A stretch of DNA of 64,000 nt from Microbacterium pumilum (GCF_039530225.1 NZ_BAAAOH010000001.1:310001-374000); one strand, 5' to 3'; counted from the first letter of the stretch, positions 1 to 8,539 are shown. The notes: generated by a model not told the origin, from the sequence alone. Program-made: numbers and translations.

Positions 1-122
1 TCGTCTCCAGGAAGCACGACGGATGTGACAGCATCCTGCCCGGTGATGTCGAGGTCGTTGTCGCTGAATTGCACGCCCAGATCGCGAACCGATGCGACCA
101 GGGGGCTGGGTCGTAGCGTCAT
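1..122 (-). CDS. Hypothetical protein, N-terminal fragment
   Basis: Only the first 40 codons are inside the window; the gene runs off the left edge. The start is the ATG at 120-122, preceded by a strong GAGGAGG ribosome site 7 nt upstream. The visible peptide begins MTLRPSPLVASVRDLGVQF and shows no signal peptide, membrane segment or motif that I recognise. No function is proposed. Confidence 0.55.
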   Translation of the reverse strand, partial: MTLRPSPLVASVRDLGVQFSDNDLDITGQDAVTSVVLPGD

Positions 123-283
123 CGCGGAGCCTCCTCGTTGAGATACCTCAGGCTATCGGCTCTGATCCTGGCCGCTGCTGCGGTGACGCCGCGCCTCATG
201 CGTCAGCCTCGTGGACCGACACACCTGCCAACTCCATATGCGGTGTCATATAGTCCGGAGCCGATCCTGGCGACCGGCCACGG

Positions 284-766
284 CTAGAGATCGTCGGCTG
301 CCTCAGGGGTGAAGGTCGCCCCGGCCGGCTCCACGAAGGTCACCGGCAGCGCGGACATGGCAAGGAGCTCGCTCGGCGTCGGATCCCGGAGAGACCCGAT
401 CACGAGACTGCCGATCGAAGGCTCCAGCCTCGCGAGGAGCGATTCCAGGGTGCCGATGTGCAGCCGGTCGGTGATGACCAGGTGAGGATCGTTCGCGCGA
501 CATCGGGCCCGCAGATTCGCCAGCTGCACGCGGGCTTCCCCGGATTTCAGCGCCAGTTCATGGGCCTGGTGGAGACGGGTGTCATCGACGTAGCGCATCA
601 GGCACAGCCGACCCCCACTGCGTGCGGCCATCTGCGCGGCGACAGTGATCGCGTGATCCAGCGGCTCTTCCTCGCCCAGGATCATCCCGACATCTCGGCA
701 GACGCGCACCCCATCGGGGTCGCGGCGGCCCTGGCCCGATTCAGACTCGAAGACCGAGACATCCAT
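284..766 (-). CDS. Universal stress protein (UspA-like), single domain
   Basis: A 160-aa cytoplasmic protein. The ATG at 764-766 is chosen because TAAGGAG lies just upstream; the open frame continues further but without a ribosome site. The layout is Usp-like: an alternating hydrophobic beta-alpha pattern, then a C-terminal SLVIGSLRDPTPSELL segment where Usp proteins carry the G-2x-G-9x-G(S/T) nucleotide loop. That loop is degenerate here, so ATP binding is doubtful. A Dos-box-like site lies 58 nt before the start. Together with the other Usp genes in the first 17 kb this suggests a hypoxia/stress regulon member. The family is likely; the ligand is unknown. Confidence 0.7.
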   Translation of the reverse strand: MDVSVFESESGQGRRDPDGVRVCRDVGMILGEEEPLDHAITVAAQMAARSGGRLCLMRYVDDTRLHQAHELALKSGEARVQLANLRARCRANDPHLVITDRLHIGTLESLLARLEPSIGSLVIGSLRDPTPSELLAMSALPVTFVEPAGATFTPEAADDL

Positions 767-824
767 CGTGCGACTCCTTATCGTCGGTTCGATCTCAGGA
801 TGCGCCGGCCACGCCGATTCGTGC

Positions 825-838
825 GGGCACAAGGTCCC
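825..838 (-). promoter_or_regulatory. Dos-box-like site for the Usp gene at 284-766
   Basis: On the minus strand it reads GGGACCTTGTGCCC, 58 nt before the start codon. It matches the GGGAC half of the mycobacterial DosR site and has a weaker second half. Binding by the DosR-like regulator at 3508-4179 is inferred. Confidence 0.6.
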
Positions 839-855
839 GCCGGCATCCGTGCCGC

Positions 856-869
856 AGGACGTTCGGCCC
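856..869 (+). promoter_or_regulatory. Dos-box-like site for the leader ORF/membrane gene at 956-1665
   Basis: Reads AGGACGTTCGGCCC, identical over all 14 bases to the site before the flavodoxin gene (9542-9555). It lies 86 nt before the ATG at 956, the longest spacing of the set. The heptamer repeat lies between box and start. Confidence 0.6.
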
Positions 870-900
870 ACGCAGCACACGCCTCCCGCGGTTCGCTGGG

Positions 901-949
901 CAGACGGCAGACGGCAGACGGCAGACGGCCGACGGCCGACGGCCGACGG
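901..949. repeat. Tandem heptamer repeat, seven copies
   Basis: Four copies of CAGACGG are followed directly by three of CCGACGG, 49 bp in all. It lies between a Dos-box-like site and the start of a short leader ORF, so it probably falls in a 5' untranslated region. The 7-nt unit and perfect head-to-tail arrangement suggest replication slippage. No reading frame needs it. Confidence 0.9.
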
Positions 950-955
950 AACATC

Positions 956-1006
956 ATGATCGAGGGGGCTCCCATCGTGTCGACGCAGAACGCTGGCAGA
1001 GCGTGA
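956..1006 (+). CDS. Possible 16-aa leader peptide coupled to the next gene
   Basis: The ATG at 956 opens a frame of 16 codons (MIEGAPIVSTQNAGRA). Its TGA overlaps the GTG start of the membrane protein gene at 1003 as GTGA, the usual sign of translational coupling. No good ribosome site precedes the ATG, which lowers confidence. A similar leader, also downstream of a Dos-box-like site, occurs at 55542-55616. It may be only the route by which ribosomes reach the next gene. Confidence 0.3.
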   Translation: MIEGAPIVSTQNAGRA

Positions 1007-1665
1007 GCCTCACTCCAGCTCGAACCACCGCCGCTCCGCTGGCCTGGATCGGATCCTGCGCAGCGGCGGAAGCCATCGGAATGACCGCGTCCGCCATTGC
1101 GGCGCGAGTCGCCGACGACATCCCTGCGTCGATCGGTCTCATCATCATCGTCATCGGGGGTCTGGTTGAAGGCGTTGCTCTCGGCCTGCTGCAGTCCGCC
1201 TGGCTGGCCAGGCGGTTTCCGGGTCTCTCGCGCCTGTGGTGGACGCTGATCACAACCGCAGTCGCAGGCGTGGGATGGGCGCTCGCTTCCGCGCCCGCTG
1301 CGCTCGGCGACGACTCCGGCGCTCCTCCACCCGTGTTCGTGATCCTCTTGGCGTCGGCCGGCCTTGGCGCCGCGATGGGAGCGCTGATGGGCGTCGCTCA
1401 GGCGGCAGTTCTCGTCCGCGCGGTGCCTCACCCGTGGCGGTGGATTCCGATCAGCACCCTCGCGTGGATGCCGACCATGGTCGTCATCTTCGCCGGGGCG
1501 ACGCTGCCCGACGCGTCCTGGAGCACGCCGAGCGTGGTCGTGACCGCGGCGATGACCGGTCTGATCGCGGGAGCTGCGCTCGGCGGGGTGAGCATCCTGT
1601 TCATGGCCGGCCTCACGGACGCCAAGGCGCCTGGGCGCGAGCGCTCCGACGGGCGTGCACCCTGA
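1003..1665 (+). CDS. Multi-pass membrane protein of unknown function
   Basis: A 220-aa protein with about six hydrophobic segments, several rich in Gly/Ala (for example VIGGLVEGVALGLLQ and LGAAMGALMGVAQAAVL), and a short charged C-terminal tail. The GTG at 1003 is used; it lacks its own ribosome site but overlaps the stop of a 16-codon leader ORF, suggesting coupled translation. A Dos-box-like site upstream and the sensor/regulator pair downstream place it in the stress island. I do not recognise the family. Confidence 0.6.
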   Translation: MSLTPARTTAAPLAWIGSCAAAEAIGMTASAIAARVADDIPASIGLIIIVIGGLVEGVALGLLQSAWLARRFPGLSRLWWTLITTAVAGVGWALASAPAALGDDSGAPPPVFVILLASAGLGAAMGALMGVAQAAVLVRAVPHPWRWIPISTLAWMPTMVVIFAGATLPDASWSTPSVVVTAAMTGLIAGAALGGVSILFMAGLTDAKAPGRERSDGRAP

Positions 1666-1765
1666 CCTCGACCCATCCCGCGGCGGAGCGTTCGGTTCAC
1701 GACGCGCTGGCGCATGCGGCGCCGCGGTCCTAGATTTGCCTCAACGGCTGTGACGGAGGACCACC

Positions 1766-3511
1766 GTGGCCGAACCCGGCTCGCTCTCGTTTCCCGACGG
1801 ACCGCGCTCGGACCTCGAAGAGGCGATCGCTTCTCTGCTCACGCAGAGCGAGCGAGTGCTTCGCGCTCAGGGCCGACTGCGCGCGCTGTTGCGCGCCACC
1901 CAAGCGGTCGTCGAGCAGAGCGACCTCGGTCTCGTGCTTCGCAGCATCGTCGAGGGCGCGACCGAGCTGGTCGGCGCACAGTACGGGGCGATGGGAGTCA
2001 TCAATCCCGAACGCGACGCGCTGGAGCAGTTCATCTACGTGGGCCTGGGCGAGCAGGAGGCGGCCGCGATCGGGCATCTGCCCGAGGGGCGGGGTCTCCT
2101 GGGCGCGCTCATCACCGATCCCCACCCGATTCGACTCGCTCGGATTGCGGATGATCCTCGCACGTCCGGCTTTCCGCCGCATCATCCTCCGATGGAATCG
2201 TTTCTCGGAGTCCCCGTCCGGGTGCGCGGTGAGGTGTTCGGCAACCTGTATCTCACGAATCACCGCAACGGCACCTTCAGCGATGAGGACGTGCAGCTCG
2301 TGGAGGCCCTTGCGGCCACGGCCGGGTTCGCGATCGAGAACGCGCGCCTGCTGACCGACGCAGAAACGGGCGCGCGGTGGGTGACCGCCGCCGCAGAGCT
2401 GTCCGCCGCCATCACCTCCAACTCCACGGACACGGCACTGGATCTCCTCGTCACCAGAGTCCGCGACGTCGCCCACGCAGACCAGCTTGCGGTCCTCCTG
2501 CTGAACCCGCACGATGGGCAGTTCCGCGTGGCTGCCGCCACCGGCAGAGCAGAGTCGACCCTGCGCGGAACGACCCTGGACCCGGCCGCCGTGTTCGCCG
2601 GAGCCGTGCTCGAGGATGCAGGGCCGCACTCGCAGCCGAAGAAGCCCTACTCCGCGCACGATCCCCTGCTCATCTCTCGCAACGGCGTGAGCGGTCCCGT
2701 CATGGCCGTTCCGCTGCGGACGCGTGCACAGTTCTGGGGCGTCCTCTGCATCGCACGCGACCCCGACGCGCTGCGGTTCTCCTCCGCAGAGATCGACGGC
2801 GCGGCTGACCTCGCCTCACGTGCGAGCATCGCGCTCGAGCTTGCGCGCGCGGGTGAAGAGGCCCGGCGAGCCATGCTCGCGGATGATCGGCGTCGCATCG
2901 CGCGTGACCTGCACGATCACGTCATCCAACAGCTCTTCGGAGCAGGGCTCGGCCTGCAGGCGCTTGCCGGTCGGCTCGGACCGGGACCGGACGCAGACAG
3001 CCTGGGCGAGACCATCGATCAGCTCGACGACGCCATCGCGCAGATCCGGACCGTGATCTTCGCGCTCTCCCATCGTGACGAGGCCTCGGTGCGCCACCGT
3101 CTGCTCGACGTCATCAGCGAGACGTCGGGTGTCACCCGTCGACCGCCGGCGATACGGTTCAGCGGACCCGTCGACCTCACGGTTCGCGATGACCTCGCCA
3201 CCGACGTCGTCGCGGTGGCACGCGAGCTCCTGAGCAACGCCGCCCGACACGGCCACGCCGACCACATCTCCCTCGAGGTGGGAGTCTCGGACGGAGCCGT
3301 CTCGGTCGAGGTCCAGGACGACGGCGTGGGAATCGCGCCCGACTCACCCAGAAGCGGATTGAACAACCTCCGCGACCGCGCGACGAACCGACACGGCTCG
3401 TTCATCGTCGAGTCGACAGACGGCGGCACGACTGCTCGCTGGACGGCAATGGTCGCCTCATCCGACCCGCCGGTGTCTTCATCGGAAACCGTCTCGGAGG
3501 AGAAGGCATGA
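1766..3511 (+). CDS. dosS: DosS/DosT-like GAF-GAF sensor histidine kinase
   Basis: A 581-aa cytoplasmic kinase with GTG start and GGAGG upstream. Order: GAF-A (about 50-200), GAF-B (about 205-360), HisKA_3 dimerisation/phosphoacceptor region with IARDLHDHVIQQLFGAG (His383), then HATPase_c (N-box ARELLSNAARHG, G1 DDGVGI, G2 GLNNLRDR). GAF-A contains FPPHHPPM at 136-143 followed by FLGVPVRVRGEVFGNLYLT, the segment that holds the haem ligand in mycobacterial DosS/DosT. This suggests a haem-based O2/NO/CO or redox sensor. Length matches the family. Its TGA overlaps the ATG of the response regulator (ATGA), so the pair is co-translated. No Dos-box-like site was seen before this gene. Haem binding is inferred. 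Confidence 0.9.
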   Translation: MAEPGSLSFPDGPRSDLEEAIASLLTQSERVLRAQGRLRALLRATQAVVEQSDLGLVLRSIVEGATELVGAQYGAMGVINPERDALEQFIYVGLGEQEAAAIGHLPEGRGLLGALITDPHPIRLARIADDPRTSGFPPHHPPMESFLGVPVRVRGEVFGNLYLTNHRNGTFSDEDVQLVEALAATAGFAIENARLLTDAETGARWVTAAAELSAAITSNSTDTALDLLVTRVRDVAHADQLAVLLLNPHDGQFRVAAATGRAESTLRGTTLDPAAVFAGAVLEDAGPHSQPKKPYSAHDPLLISRNGVSGPVMAVPLRTRAQFWGVLCIARDPDALRFSSAEIDGAADLASRASIALELARAGEEARRAMLADDRRRIARDLHDHVIQQLFGAGLGLQALAGRLGPGPDADSLGETIDQLDDAIAQIRTVIFALSHRDEASVRHRLLDVISETSGVTRRPPAIRFSGPVDLTVRDDLATDVVAVARELLSNAARHGHADHISLEVGVSDGAVSVEVQDDGVGIAPDSPRSGLNNLRDRATNRHGSFIVESTDGGTTARWTAMVASSDPPVSSSETVSEEKA

Positions 3512-4179
3512 TCAGAGTGTTCCTCGTCGACGATCATGAGATCGTCCGTCGCGGTCTCGCCGGGCTTGTGAGCGCGCAGCCCGATATGGATGTGGTGGGT
3601 GAAGCCGCCACCGCGAGGCAGTCCTTGGGCCGCATCGAAGCGACCCGTCCAGACGTCGCGGTGCTGGATGTGCGACTGCCTGACGGCAGCGGCATAGACG
3701 TGTGCCGGGACGTGCGCTCACGCGTGCCCTCCGTCGCCTGTCTGATCCTGACGGCGTATGACGACGACACTGCCGTGTCCTCGGCCGTGCTCGCGGGTGC
3801 CGCGGGCTACGTGCTGAAGGACATCGGCGGGTCGCGCCTGGTGGATGCGATCCGGGCGGTCGCAAACGGGCACACCATCCTTGATGCAAGCGCTGTGCGC
3901 CAGGCGAGGGCGCGCATGCATGATCGCGCGGCCGAGGATCCGCGACTGGGTTCGCTCGGCCTGCGGGAACGCCAGATCCTCAAGCTGATCGCAGACGGGC
4001 TGACCAATCGCCAGATCGGGGTGCAGCTCGGCATCGCCGAGAAGACCGTGAAGAACTACGTCTCTTCGCTGCTCAACAAGCTCGGGCTGGAGCGCAGGAC
4101 GCAGGCTGCGATCTTTCAGCTCGAACACTCCAGCCCGGAGCGGTCGACGTCGCCGCTCCGTGAAGATGACGTGGGCTAA
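3508..4179 (+). CDS. dosR: DosR/DevR-like response regulator (NarL/LuxR family)
   Basis: 223 aa. The receiver domain (1-120) has the acidic pocket at Asp8/Asp9, phospho-acceptor Asp54 in VLDVRLPDG, and Lys104. The C-terminal LuxR HTH (about 148-210) has recognition helix EKTVKNYVSSLL; Lys179, Lys182 and Asn183 fall at the residue numbers that contact the GGG half-site in M. tuberculosis DosR. The C-terminal LGLERRTQAAIF also resembles DosR. It overlaps the sensor by 4 bp. The obvious targets are the 13 Dos-box-like sites in this window. The gene ends 3 nt from the convergent Usp gene. Confidence 0.9.
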   Translation: MIRVFLVDDHEIVRRGLAGLVSAQPDMDVVGEAATARQSLGRIEATRPDVAVLDVRLPDGSGIDVCRDVRSRVPSVACLILTAYDDDTAVSSAVLAGAAGYVLKDIGGSRLVDAIRAVANGHTILDASAVRQARARMHDRAAEDPRLGSLGLRERQILKLIADGLTNRQIGVQLGIAEKTVKNYVSSLLNKLGLERRTQAAIFQLEHSSPERSTSPLREDDVG

Positions 4180-4182
4180 TCC

Positions 4183-5064
4183 TCATTCTCCTGAGTCCAC
4201 CGAGACCGGCGAAGCTGCCGAGACTCCCACGGAAGCGATGCGTGTCCGCTCGGTTGGGACGACGCAGATCGGACACTCTGCGCGCCAGAGGATCTCTTGC
4301 GCGACCGATCCGAGCAGGCTGCCGATCAGCGCTCCTCTGCGATGGGTGCCCATCACGAGCAACGACGATCTCGATACGAAGCGCAGGAGCGCGGCCGAAC
4401 GGCTGTCGCGGATCAGTTCGCTCTGGATGAGCTGGGTCGGCACTTCCTCGCGAACCAATTGAACGGCCGCATCGAGTCTGTGCCGGTGATCGTCGATCAC
4501 GGCCTCCGGGCGCAGCGTGAGTGCGGCGGGAGTGTCGAAGGTCGGGCCGGGCATCAGCCACGAATGGACAAGACGCAGGCCGGTCGCCATCGACGTCGCT
4601 TCGGCGACTGCGAATCTCAGCGCAGCATCCGAAGAATAGTCATCTGCGATCCCCACCGTGACAGGGTCGTTCCCTTCGGTCCACCCGACCGGGATCATGC
4701 AGACCGGTGCAGCGGCAAGGGTGCTCAACCCCAGCGGGATCCAACCCGTTGCGGCGGCCCGAATGGGGTGGCCCGGGTTTATCCCGACCACGACGAGATC
4801 CGCGTTGTTCGCAGCTCGCGCGATCGACTCGGTGACCTCTCCGTCGAGGCGGTGCAACCCGACCTCCAGCCCAGGCAGCCGATCCCGAAGCACTACCTCC
4901 GGATCGATGAAACGCTCCGTTCCCGGAACGCGATCCTTCGTCCATGGGGGGATGTCGACGACCACATCCACGCTGGTCGGTCCGCGCGTTGCTCGGGTCG
5001 CGGTCCAGCTCAGGGCGGACACCGCGGCGGGGCTTCCGTCGTAGGCGAGGACAATGCGTTCCAT
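4183..5064 (-). CDS. Universal stress protein, two Usp domains
   Basis: 293 aa, ATG at 5062-5064 with AAAGGAGG upstream. Two Usp repeats: domain 1 begins MERIVLAYDGSPAAVSAL, domain 2 at about 140 (VTVGIADDYSSDAAL). The second nucleotide loop reads GTHRRGALIGSLLGSV: the G-9x-G-S part is kept but the second Gly of G-2x-G is Arg. It is divergent from the SDR gene, and its own Dos-box-like site lies 72 nt upstream. Tandem Usp proteins are typical DosR-regulon members in mycobacteria. Confidence 0.85.
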   Translation of the reverse strand: MERIVLAYDGSPAAVSALSWTATRATRGPTSVDVVVDIPPWTKDRVPGTERFIDPEVVLRDRLPGLEVGLHRLDGEVTESIARAANNADLVVVGINPGHPIRAAATGWIPLGLSTLAAAPVCMIPVGWTEGNDPVTVGIADDYSSDAALRFAVAEATSMATGLRLVHSWLMPGPTFDTPAALTLRPEAVIDDHRHRLDAAVQLVREEVPTQLIQSELIRDSRSAALLRFVSRSSLLVMGTHRRGALIGSLLGSVAQEILWRAECPICVVPTERTRIASVGVSAASPVSVDSGE

Positions 5065-5136
5065 CGCCGCCCCTCCTTTGCGTGGTGGGCAAAAGACGCC
5101 TCTCACAGACCGTAAGCACGGCCGCGAGCGGTGGCT

Positions 5137-5150
5137 GGGTCGAAGGTCCC
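5137..5150 (-). promoter_or_regulatory. Dos-box-like site for the Usp gene at 4183-5064
   Basis: Reads GGGACCTTCGACCC on the minus strand, 72 nt before the start codon. First of a pair in this divergent promoter, the one nearer the gene it points to. Confidence 0.7.
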
Positions 5151-5177
5151 GCGTCCGATTCGCAGGCCCGGGCGCGC

Positions 5178-5191
5178 GGGACCAAAGCCCC
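5178..5191 (+). promoter_or_regulatory. Dos-box-like site for the SDR gene
   Basis: Reads GGGACCAAAGCCCC, 12 of 14 identical to the mycobacterial form GGGACTAAAGTCCC. It lies 60 nt before the SDR start. Confidence 0.75.
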
Positions 5192-5251
5192 GTCGCGGCA
5201 GCGCGGACGGCGATGGACTTGCCGCACAGAAGAGAAGAAAAGGGGCACCCA

Positions 5252-6004
5252 ATGTCTTTCGTCGCACACCGTTTTGCCGGATGTACTGTGATCGTCACCG
5301 GCGGTGGCGCGGGAATCGGACGAGCCACGGTCGAGCGCCTCGTGGCGGAGGGTGCCCGCGTGATCGCGGTCGACGTGTTCTCCGAGAGACTGGCGCTGCT
5401 GACCGATGAAGTGCAGGGCGATATCACGGCGGTCGTCGCCGATATCACCGAGCCTGCCTCGACGGATCGAATCCTCGAGGCAGCCGGGCCGAGAATCGAC
5501 GGCCTGGCGAACGTCGCCGGGATCATGGACGGGTTCGAACCGACCGCGGAGATCGCCGATGAGACGTGGGACCGCGTGCTCGCGGTAAATCTCACGGCGA
5601 TGATGCGACTGACTCGAGCGGTGCTCCCGAGCATGCTCGACCGGGGAGCCGGCAGCATCGTCAACGTCGGCTCTGAGGCCGGTCAGCGCGGCTCCGCCGC
5701 CGGCACGCCGTACACGACGTCGAAGCACGCCGTGAACGGCTTCACGACCAGCACAGCCTTCTTCTACACGCCGAAAGGCGTCCGATGCAACGCCGTCGCC
5801 CCAGGGCCGGTGGCGACCAGCATCGAGGCGCCGTTCCGGTCCGAATGGGCGGGGCAGCGCCTCGGTCCTCTCTTCCAGACCAACATCCCGCCGGTCGCGC
5901 GCCCCGAGGAGCTCGCAGCGGCGATCACGTGGCTGCTCAGCGACGACGCGTCCAACGTCTCAGGCGCGATCCTCGCGGTCGACGGTGGCTGGGCCTCGAT
6001 CTGA
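5252..6004 (+). CDS. Short-chain dehydrogenase/reductase (SDR)
   Basis: 250 aa; ATG at 5252 with AAGGGG upstream. Classical SDR: cofactor loop TGGGAGIGRA near the N-terminus, NVAG, catalytic Ser in VNVGSEAG, and Tyr-x3-Lys in YTTSKHAV. Asp in VIAVDVF at the end of beta-2 favours NAD(H). The C-terminus has the usual SGAILAVDGGW. The substrate cannot be told. A Dos-box-like site places it in the stress regulon. Transcription ends at a strong hairpin shared with the convergent PEP synthase gene. Confidence 0.9.
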   Translation: MSFVAHRFAGCTVIVTGGGAGIGRATVERLVAEGARVIAVDVFSERLALLTDEVQGDITAVVADITEPASTDRILEAAGPRIDGLANVAGIMDGFEPTAEIADETWDRVLAVNLTAMMRLTRAVLPSMLDRGAGSIVNVGSEAGQRGSAAGTPYTTSKHAVNGFTTSTAFFYTPKGVRCNAVAPGPVATSIEAPFRSEWAGQRLGPLFQTNIPPVARPEELAAAITWLLSDDASNVSGAILAVDGGWASI

Positions 6005-6023
6005 CGTCCGCACCGCAGTCCCG

Positions 6024-6050
6024 AAAGCCCGGCCCGCTGGGCCGGGCTTT
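6024..6050. terminator. Bidirectional hairpin terminator
   Basis: A perfect 12-bp stem AAAGCCCGGCCC / GGGCCGGGCTTT with a 3-nt loop. The A and T ends act as U-tracts in both directions. It lies between the convergent SDR and PEP synthase genes. Confidence 0.9.
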
Positions 6051-6079
6051 CCGCACAGACCGAGAGCCGGTCGCCTTCG

Positions 6080-8461
6080 CTAGACCTTCTCGGCGATCGC
6101 ACCCAGGCGCAGCCAGGTCGCGACGAGAGCGTCGGCGTTCAGCGACATCGACTCGATGCCGCGCTTGAGAAGCCACTCGGCGAGATCCGGGTGATCCGAC
6201 GGACCCTGCCCGCAGATGCCGATGTACTTGCCCCTTCGCGTGCACGCCTCGATGGCCTGCTCGAGAAGGGCGAGCACGGCGGGATCGCGTTCGTCGAACG
6301 ATCCGGCCACCAGCGACGAGTCCCGGTCCACACCCAGCGTCAACTGGGTGAGATCGTTGGAGCCGATGGAGAATCCGTCGAAGTGATCGAGGAACGCATC
6401 CGCCAGCAGCGCGTTGGAAGGGATCTCGCACATCATGATCACCTCGAGGCCGTTCTCGCCTCGGCGGAGGCCGTTCTCGCCCAGCAGTGCGACGGCGGCA
6501 GCGGCCTCGGAGACCGTCCGGACGAACGGAACCATGACCTTGAGGTTCGTGAGGCCCATCCCATCGCGGACGTGCCGCAGCGCTTCGCATTCCATGTCGA
6601 AGCATGCTCGGAAGCTCGGCGTCGTGTACCGCGAGGCACCGCGCCATCCGAGCATGGGATTCTCTTCGTGCGGTTCGAAGAGGTCGCCGCCCAGCAGACC
6701 GGCGTACTCGTTCGTCTTGAAGTCGCTCATTCGAACGATGACCGGCTTCGGTGCGAATGCTGCGGCGATCGTCGAGACCCCCTCAGCGACGCGCTGGACG
6801 AAGAACTCGCGGGGCGAGGGATAGGCGGCGGTTCGACGCGCGACTTCGGACTTGAGCGGCTCGGGCAGCGTGTCGAACTCCGCGAGCGCGCGGGGATGGA
6901 TGCCGATCGCCCGATTGATGATGAATTCCAGGCGGGCGAGGCCGACGCCCTGATTCGGCAGCTGAGAGAGCGTGAACGCCTGGTCGGGGACGGCCACGTT
7001 GAGCATCAGGGCAACGGGAATCTCCGGCAGACTGCCCAGCGGCGTCTCGTCGATCGCATAGTCGAGGATGCCGCGGTACACGAGCCCGTCCTCACCCTCC
7101 GCGCATGAGATCGTCACGCTGGTCCCGTCGGCCAGGTCTTGCGTGCCGGTACCGGTTCCCACGACGGCGGGGATGCCCAGTTCGCGCGCGACGATCGCGG
7201 CGTGGCAGGTTCGTCCCCCGCTGTCGGTCACGATGGCGGAGGCCTTCTTCATGATCGGCTCCCAGTCGGGGTCCGTCCGATCCGCCACCAGCACGTCGCC
7301 CGGCTGGAAGAGATGCATCAGCGTGAGATCGTGCATCACGCGCACTGGTCCGGCCCCGATCTTCTCGCCGACTGCCCGACCGGAGGCAAGCACGTCACCC
7401 CGTGCCCGCAGCACGAATCGGCGGAGCACGCTCTTGTCTCGGCGGGTCACCACCGTCTCCGGGCGAGCTTGCACGATGTAGAGCTTGCCGTCGAGTCCAT
7501 CACGAGCCCACTCGATGTCCATCGGCCGCAGATAGTGCGCCTCGATCGCGACGGCGCACCGTGCGAGTTCCTCGACCTCGCCATCGGTGATGCTGAAACG
7601 TTCACGGTCCCGCGCATCGACATCGGTGAGCACGGTGCTGTCACCGATGCGCGTGCCCGTCGCGTATCGGAGGGCCACGGCCTTGGTGCCCAGCTCGCGC
7701 TTGAGGATCGCGGGTCGACCCGCACGCAGCGCAGGCTTGTAGACATAGAACTCGTCAGGATTCACCGAGCCCTGGACCACGGTTTCTCCGAGGCCATAGG
7801 CACTCGTGATGAAGACGACCTGGTCGAAACCCGATTCGGTGTCGATCGTGAACATCACGCCGGACGCACCGATGTCGGATCGGACCATGAGCTGCACGCC
7901 CGCCGAGATTGCGATGTCGTCGACGTCGAACCCTCGCTGCGCTCGATACACGAGGGCGCGGTCGGTGTACAGCGACGCGAATACGCCTCGGATGGCCTCC
8001 AGCACATTGTCGATGCCGGCGATGTTGAGGAACGTCTCCTGTTGACCCGCGAACGAAGCGTCGGGCAGGTCCTCCGCAGTCGCTGACGATCGCACCGCCC
8101 ACGTCACCTGGTCGGGATGATCCTGCTCTGCCACCAGCGTCTCGTACGCGGAGCGGATGTCGTCGTGGAGGCCACCGGGGAACGGCTGACCCTCGATCCA
8201 GGTCCGGATGCGGGCGGCGACGTCAGCGAGGTTGCGGACATCGCCGGTGTCGAGCTCCGCCAGCTCGCCTCTGATCCGTGCCGCGAGGTCTCCGTGAGAG
8301 AGGAAGGCGCGATACGCATCCGCGGTGGTGGCGAAGCCGCCGGGAACGCGGACCCCGACACCATGCACCCGTGAGACCATCTCGCCGAGCGAGGCGTTCT
8401 TACCCCCGACTTGCGGAAGGTCGGACATGGTGATGTCGCGGAACCACAGCAGATTTGGCAT
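6080..8461 (-). CDS. ppsA: Phosphoenolpyruvate synthase (pyruvate, water dikinase)
   Basis: 793 aa, the usual PpsA length. The N-terminal ATP-grasp/pyruvate-phosphate dikinase domain starts GGKNASLGEM; the swivelling phosphohistidine domain has GGRTCHAAIVARELG with His420, equivalent to the E. coli catalytic His; the C-terminal TIM barrel has FSIGSNDLTQLTLG and the Cys loop ICGQGPSDHPDLAEWL. It makes PEP, AMP and Pi from pyruvate and ATP in the cytosol. The ATG at 8459-8461 is used; only weak purine-rich sequence precedes it. A Dos-box-like site 78 nt upstream suggests induction with the neighbouring stress genes, perhaps shifting carbon toward PEP under low oxygen. Confidence 0.92.
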   Translation of the reverse strand: MPNLLWFRDITMSDLPQVGGKNASLGEMVSRVHGVGVRVPGGFATTADAYRAFLSHGDLAARIRGELAELDTGDVRNLADVAARIRTWIEGQPFPGGLHDDIRSAYETLVAEQDHPDQVTWAVRSSATAEDLPDASFAGQQETFLNIAGIDNVLEAIRGVFASLYTDRALVYRAQRGFDVDDIAISAGVQLMVRSDIGASGVMFTIDTESGFDQVVFITSAYGLGETVVQGSVNPDEFYVYKPALRAGRPAILKRELGTKAVALRYATGTRIGDSTVLTDVDARDRERFSITDGEVEELARCAVAIEAHYLRPMDIEWARDGLDGKLYIVQARPETVVTRRDKSVLRRFVLRARGDVLASGRAVGEKIGAGPVRVMHDLTLMHLFQPGDVLVADRTDPDWEPIMKKASAIVTDSGGRTCHAAIVARELGIPAVVGTGTGTQDLADGTSVTISCAEGEDGLVYRGILDYAIDETPLGSLPEIPVALMLNVAVPDQAFTLSQLPNQGVGLARLEFIINRAIGIHPRALAEFDTLPEPLKSEVARRTAAYPSPREFFVQRVAEGVSTIAAAFAPKPVIVRMSDFKTNEYAGLLGGDLFEPHEENPMLGWRGASRYTTPSFRACFDMECEALRHVRDGMGLTNLKVMVPFVRTVSEAAAAVALLGENGLRRGENGLEVIMMCEIPSNALLADAFLDHFDGFSIGSNDLTQLTLGVDRDSSLVAGSFDERDPAVLALLEQAIEACTRRGKYIGICGQGPSDHPDLAEWLLKRGIESMSLNADALVATWLRLGAIAEKV

Positions 8462-8539
8462 CTCGATCGTCTCTTTCCATCAGGAGCGCGAACAGCGCCT
8501 TTGATGAGGCAATGCTCCGCGTCGAACTCGACGCGTGCA

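Noticed and set aside
901..949. Tandem repeat considered as a CRISPR or coding repeat.
   Set aside because: Units of 7 bp with no spacers; the overlapping short frames have no ribosome site or protein-like composition.
1666..1765. Search for a Dos-box-like site before the DosS-like gene.
   Set aside because: Only CGCGGTCCT-type partial matches; no site with both halves. Autoregulation is not supported by sequence.
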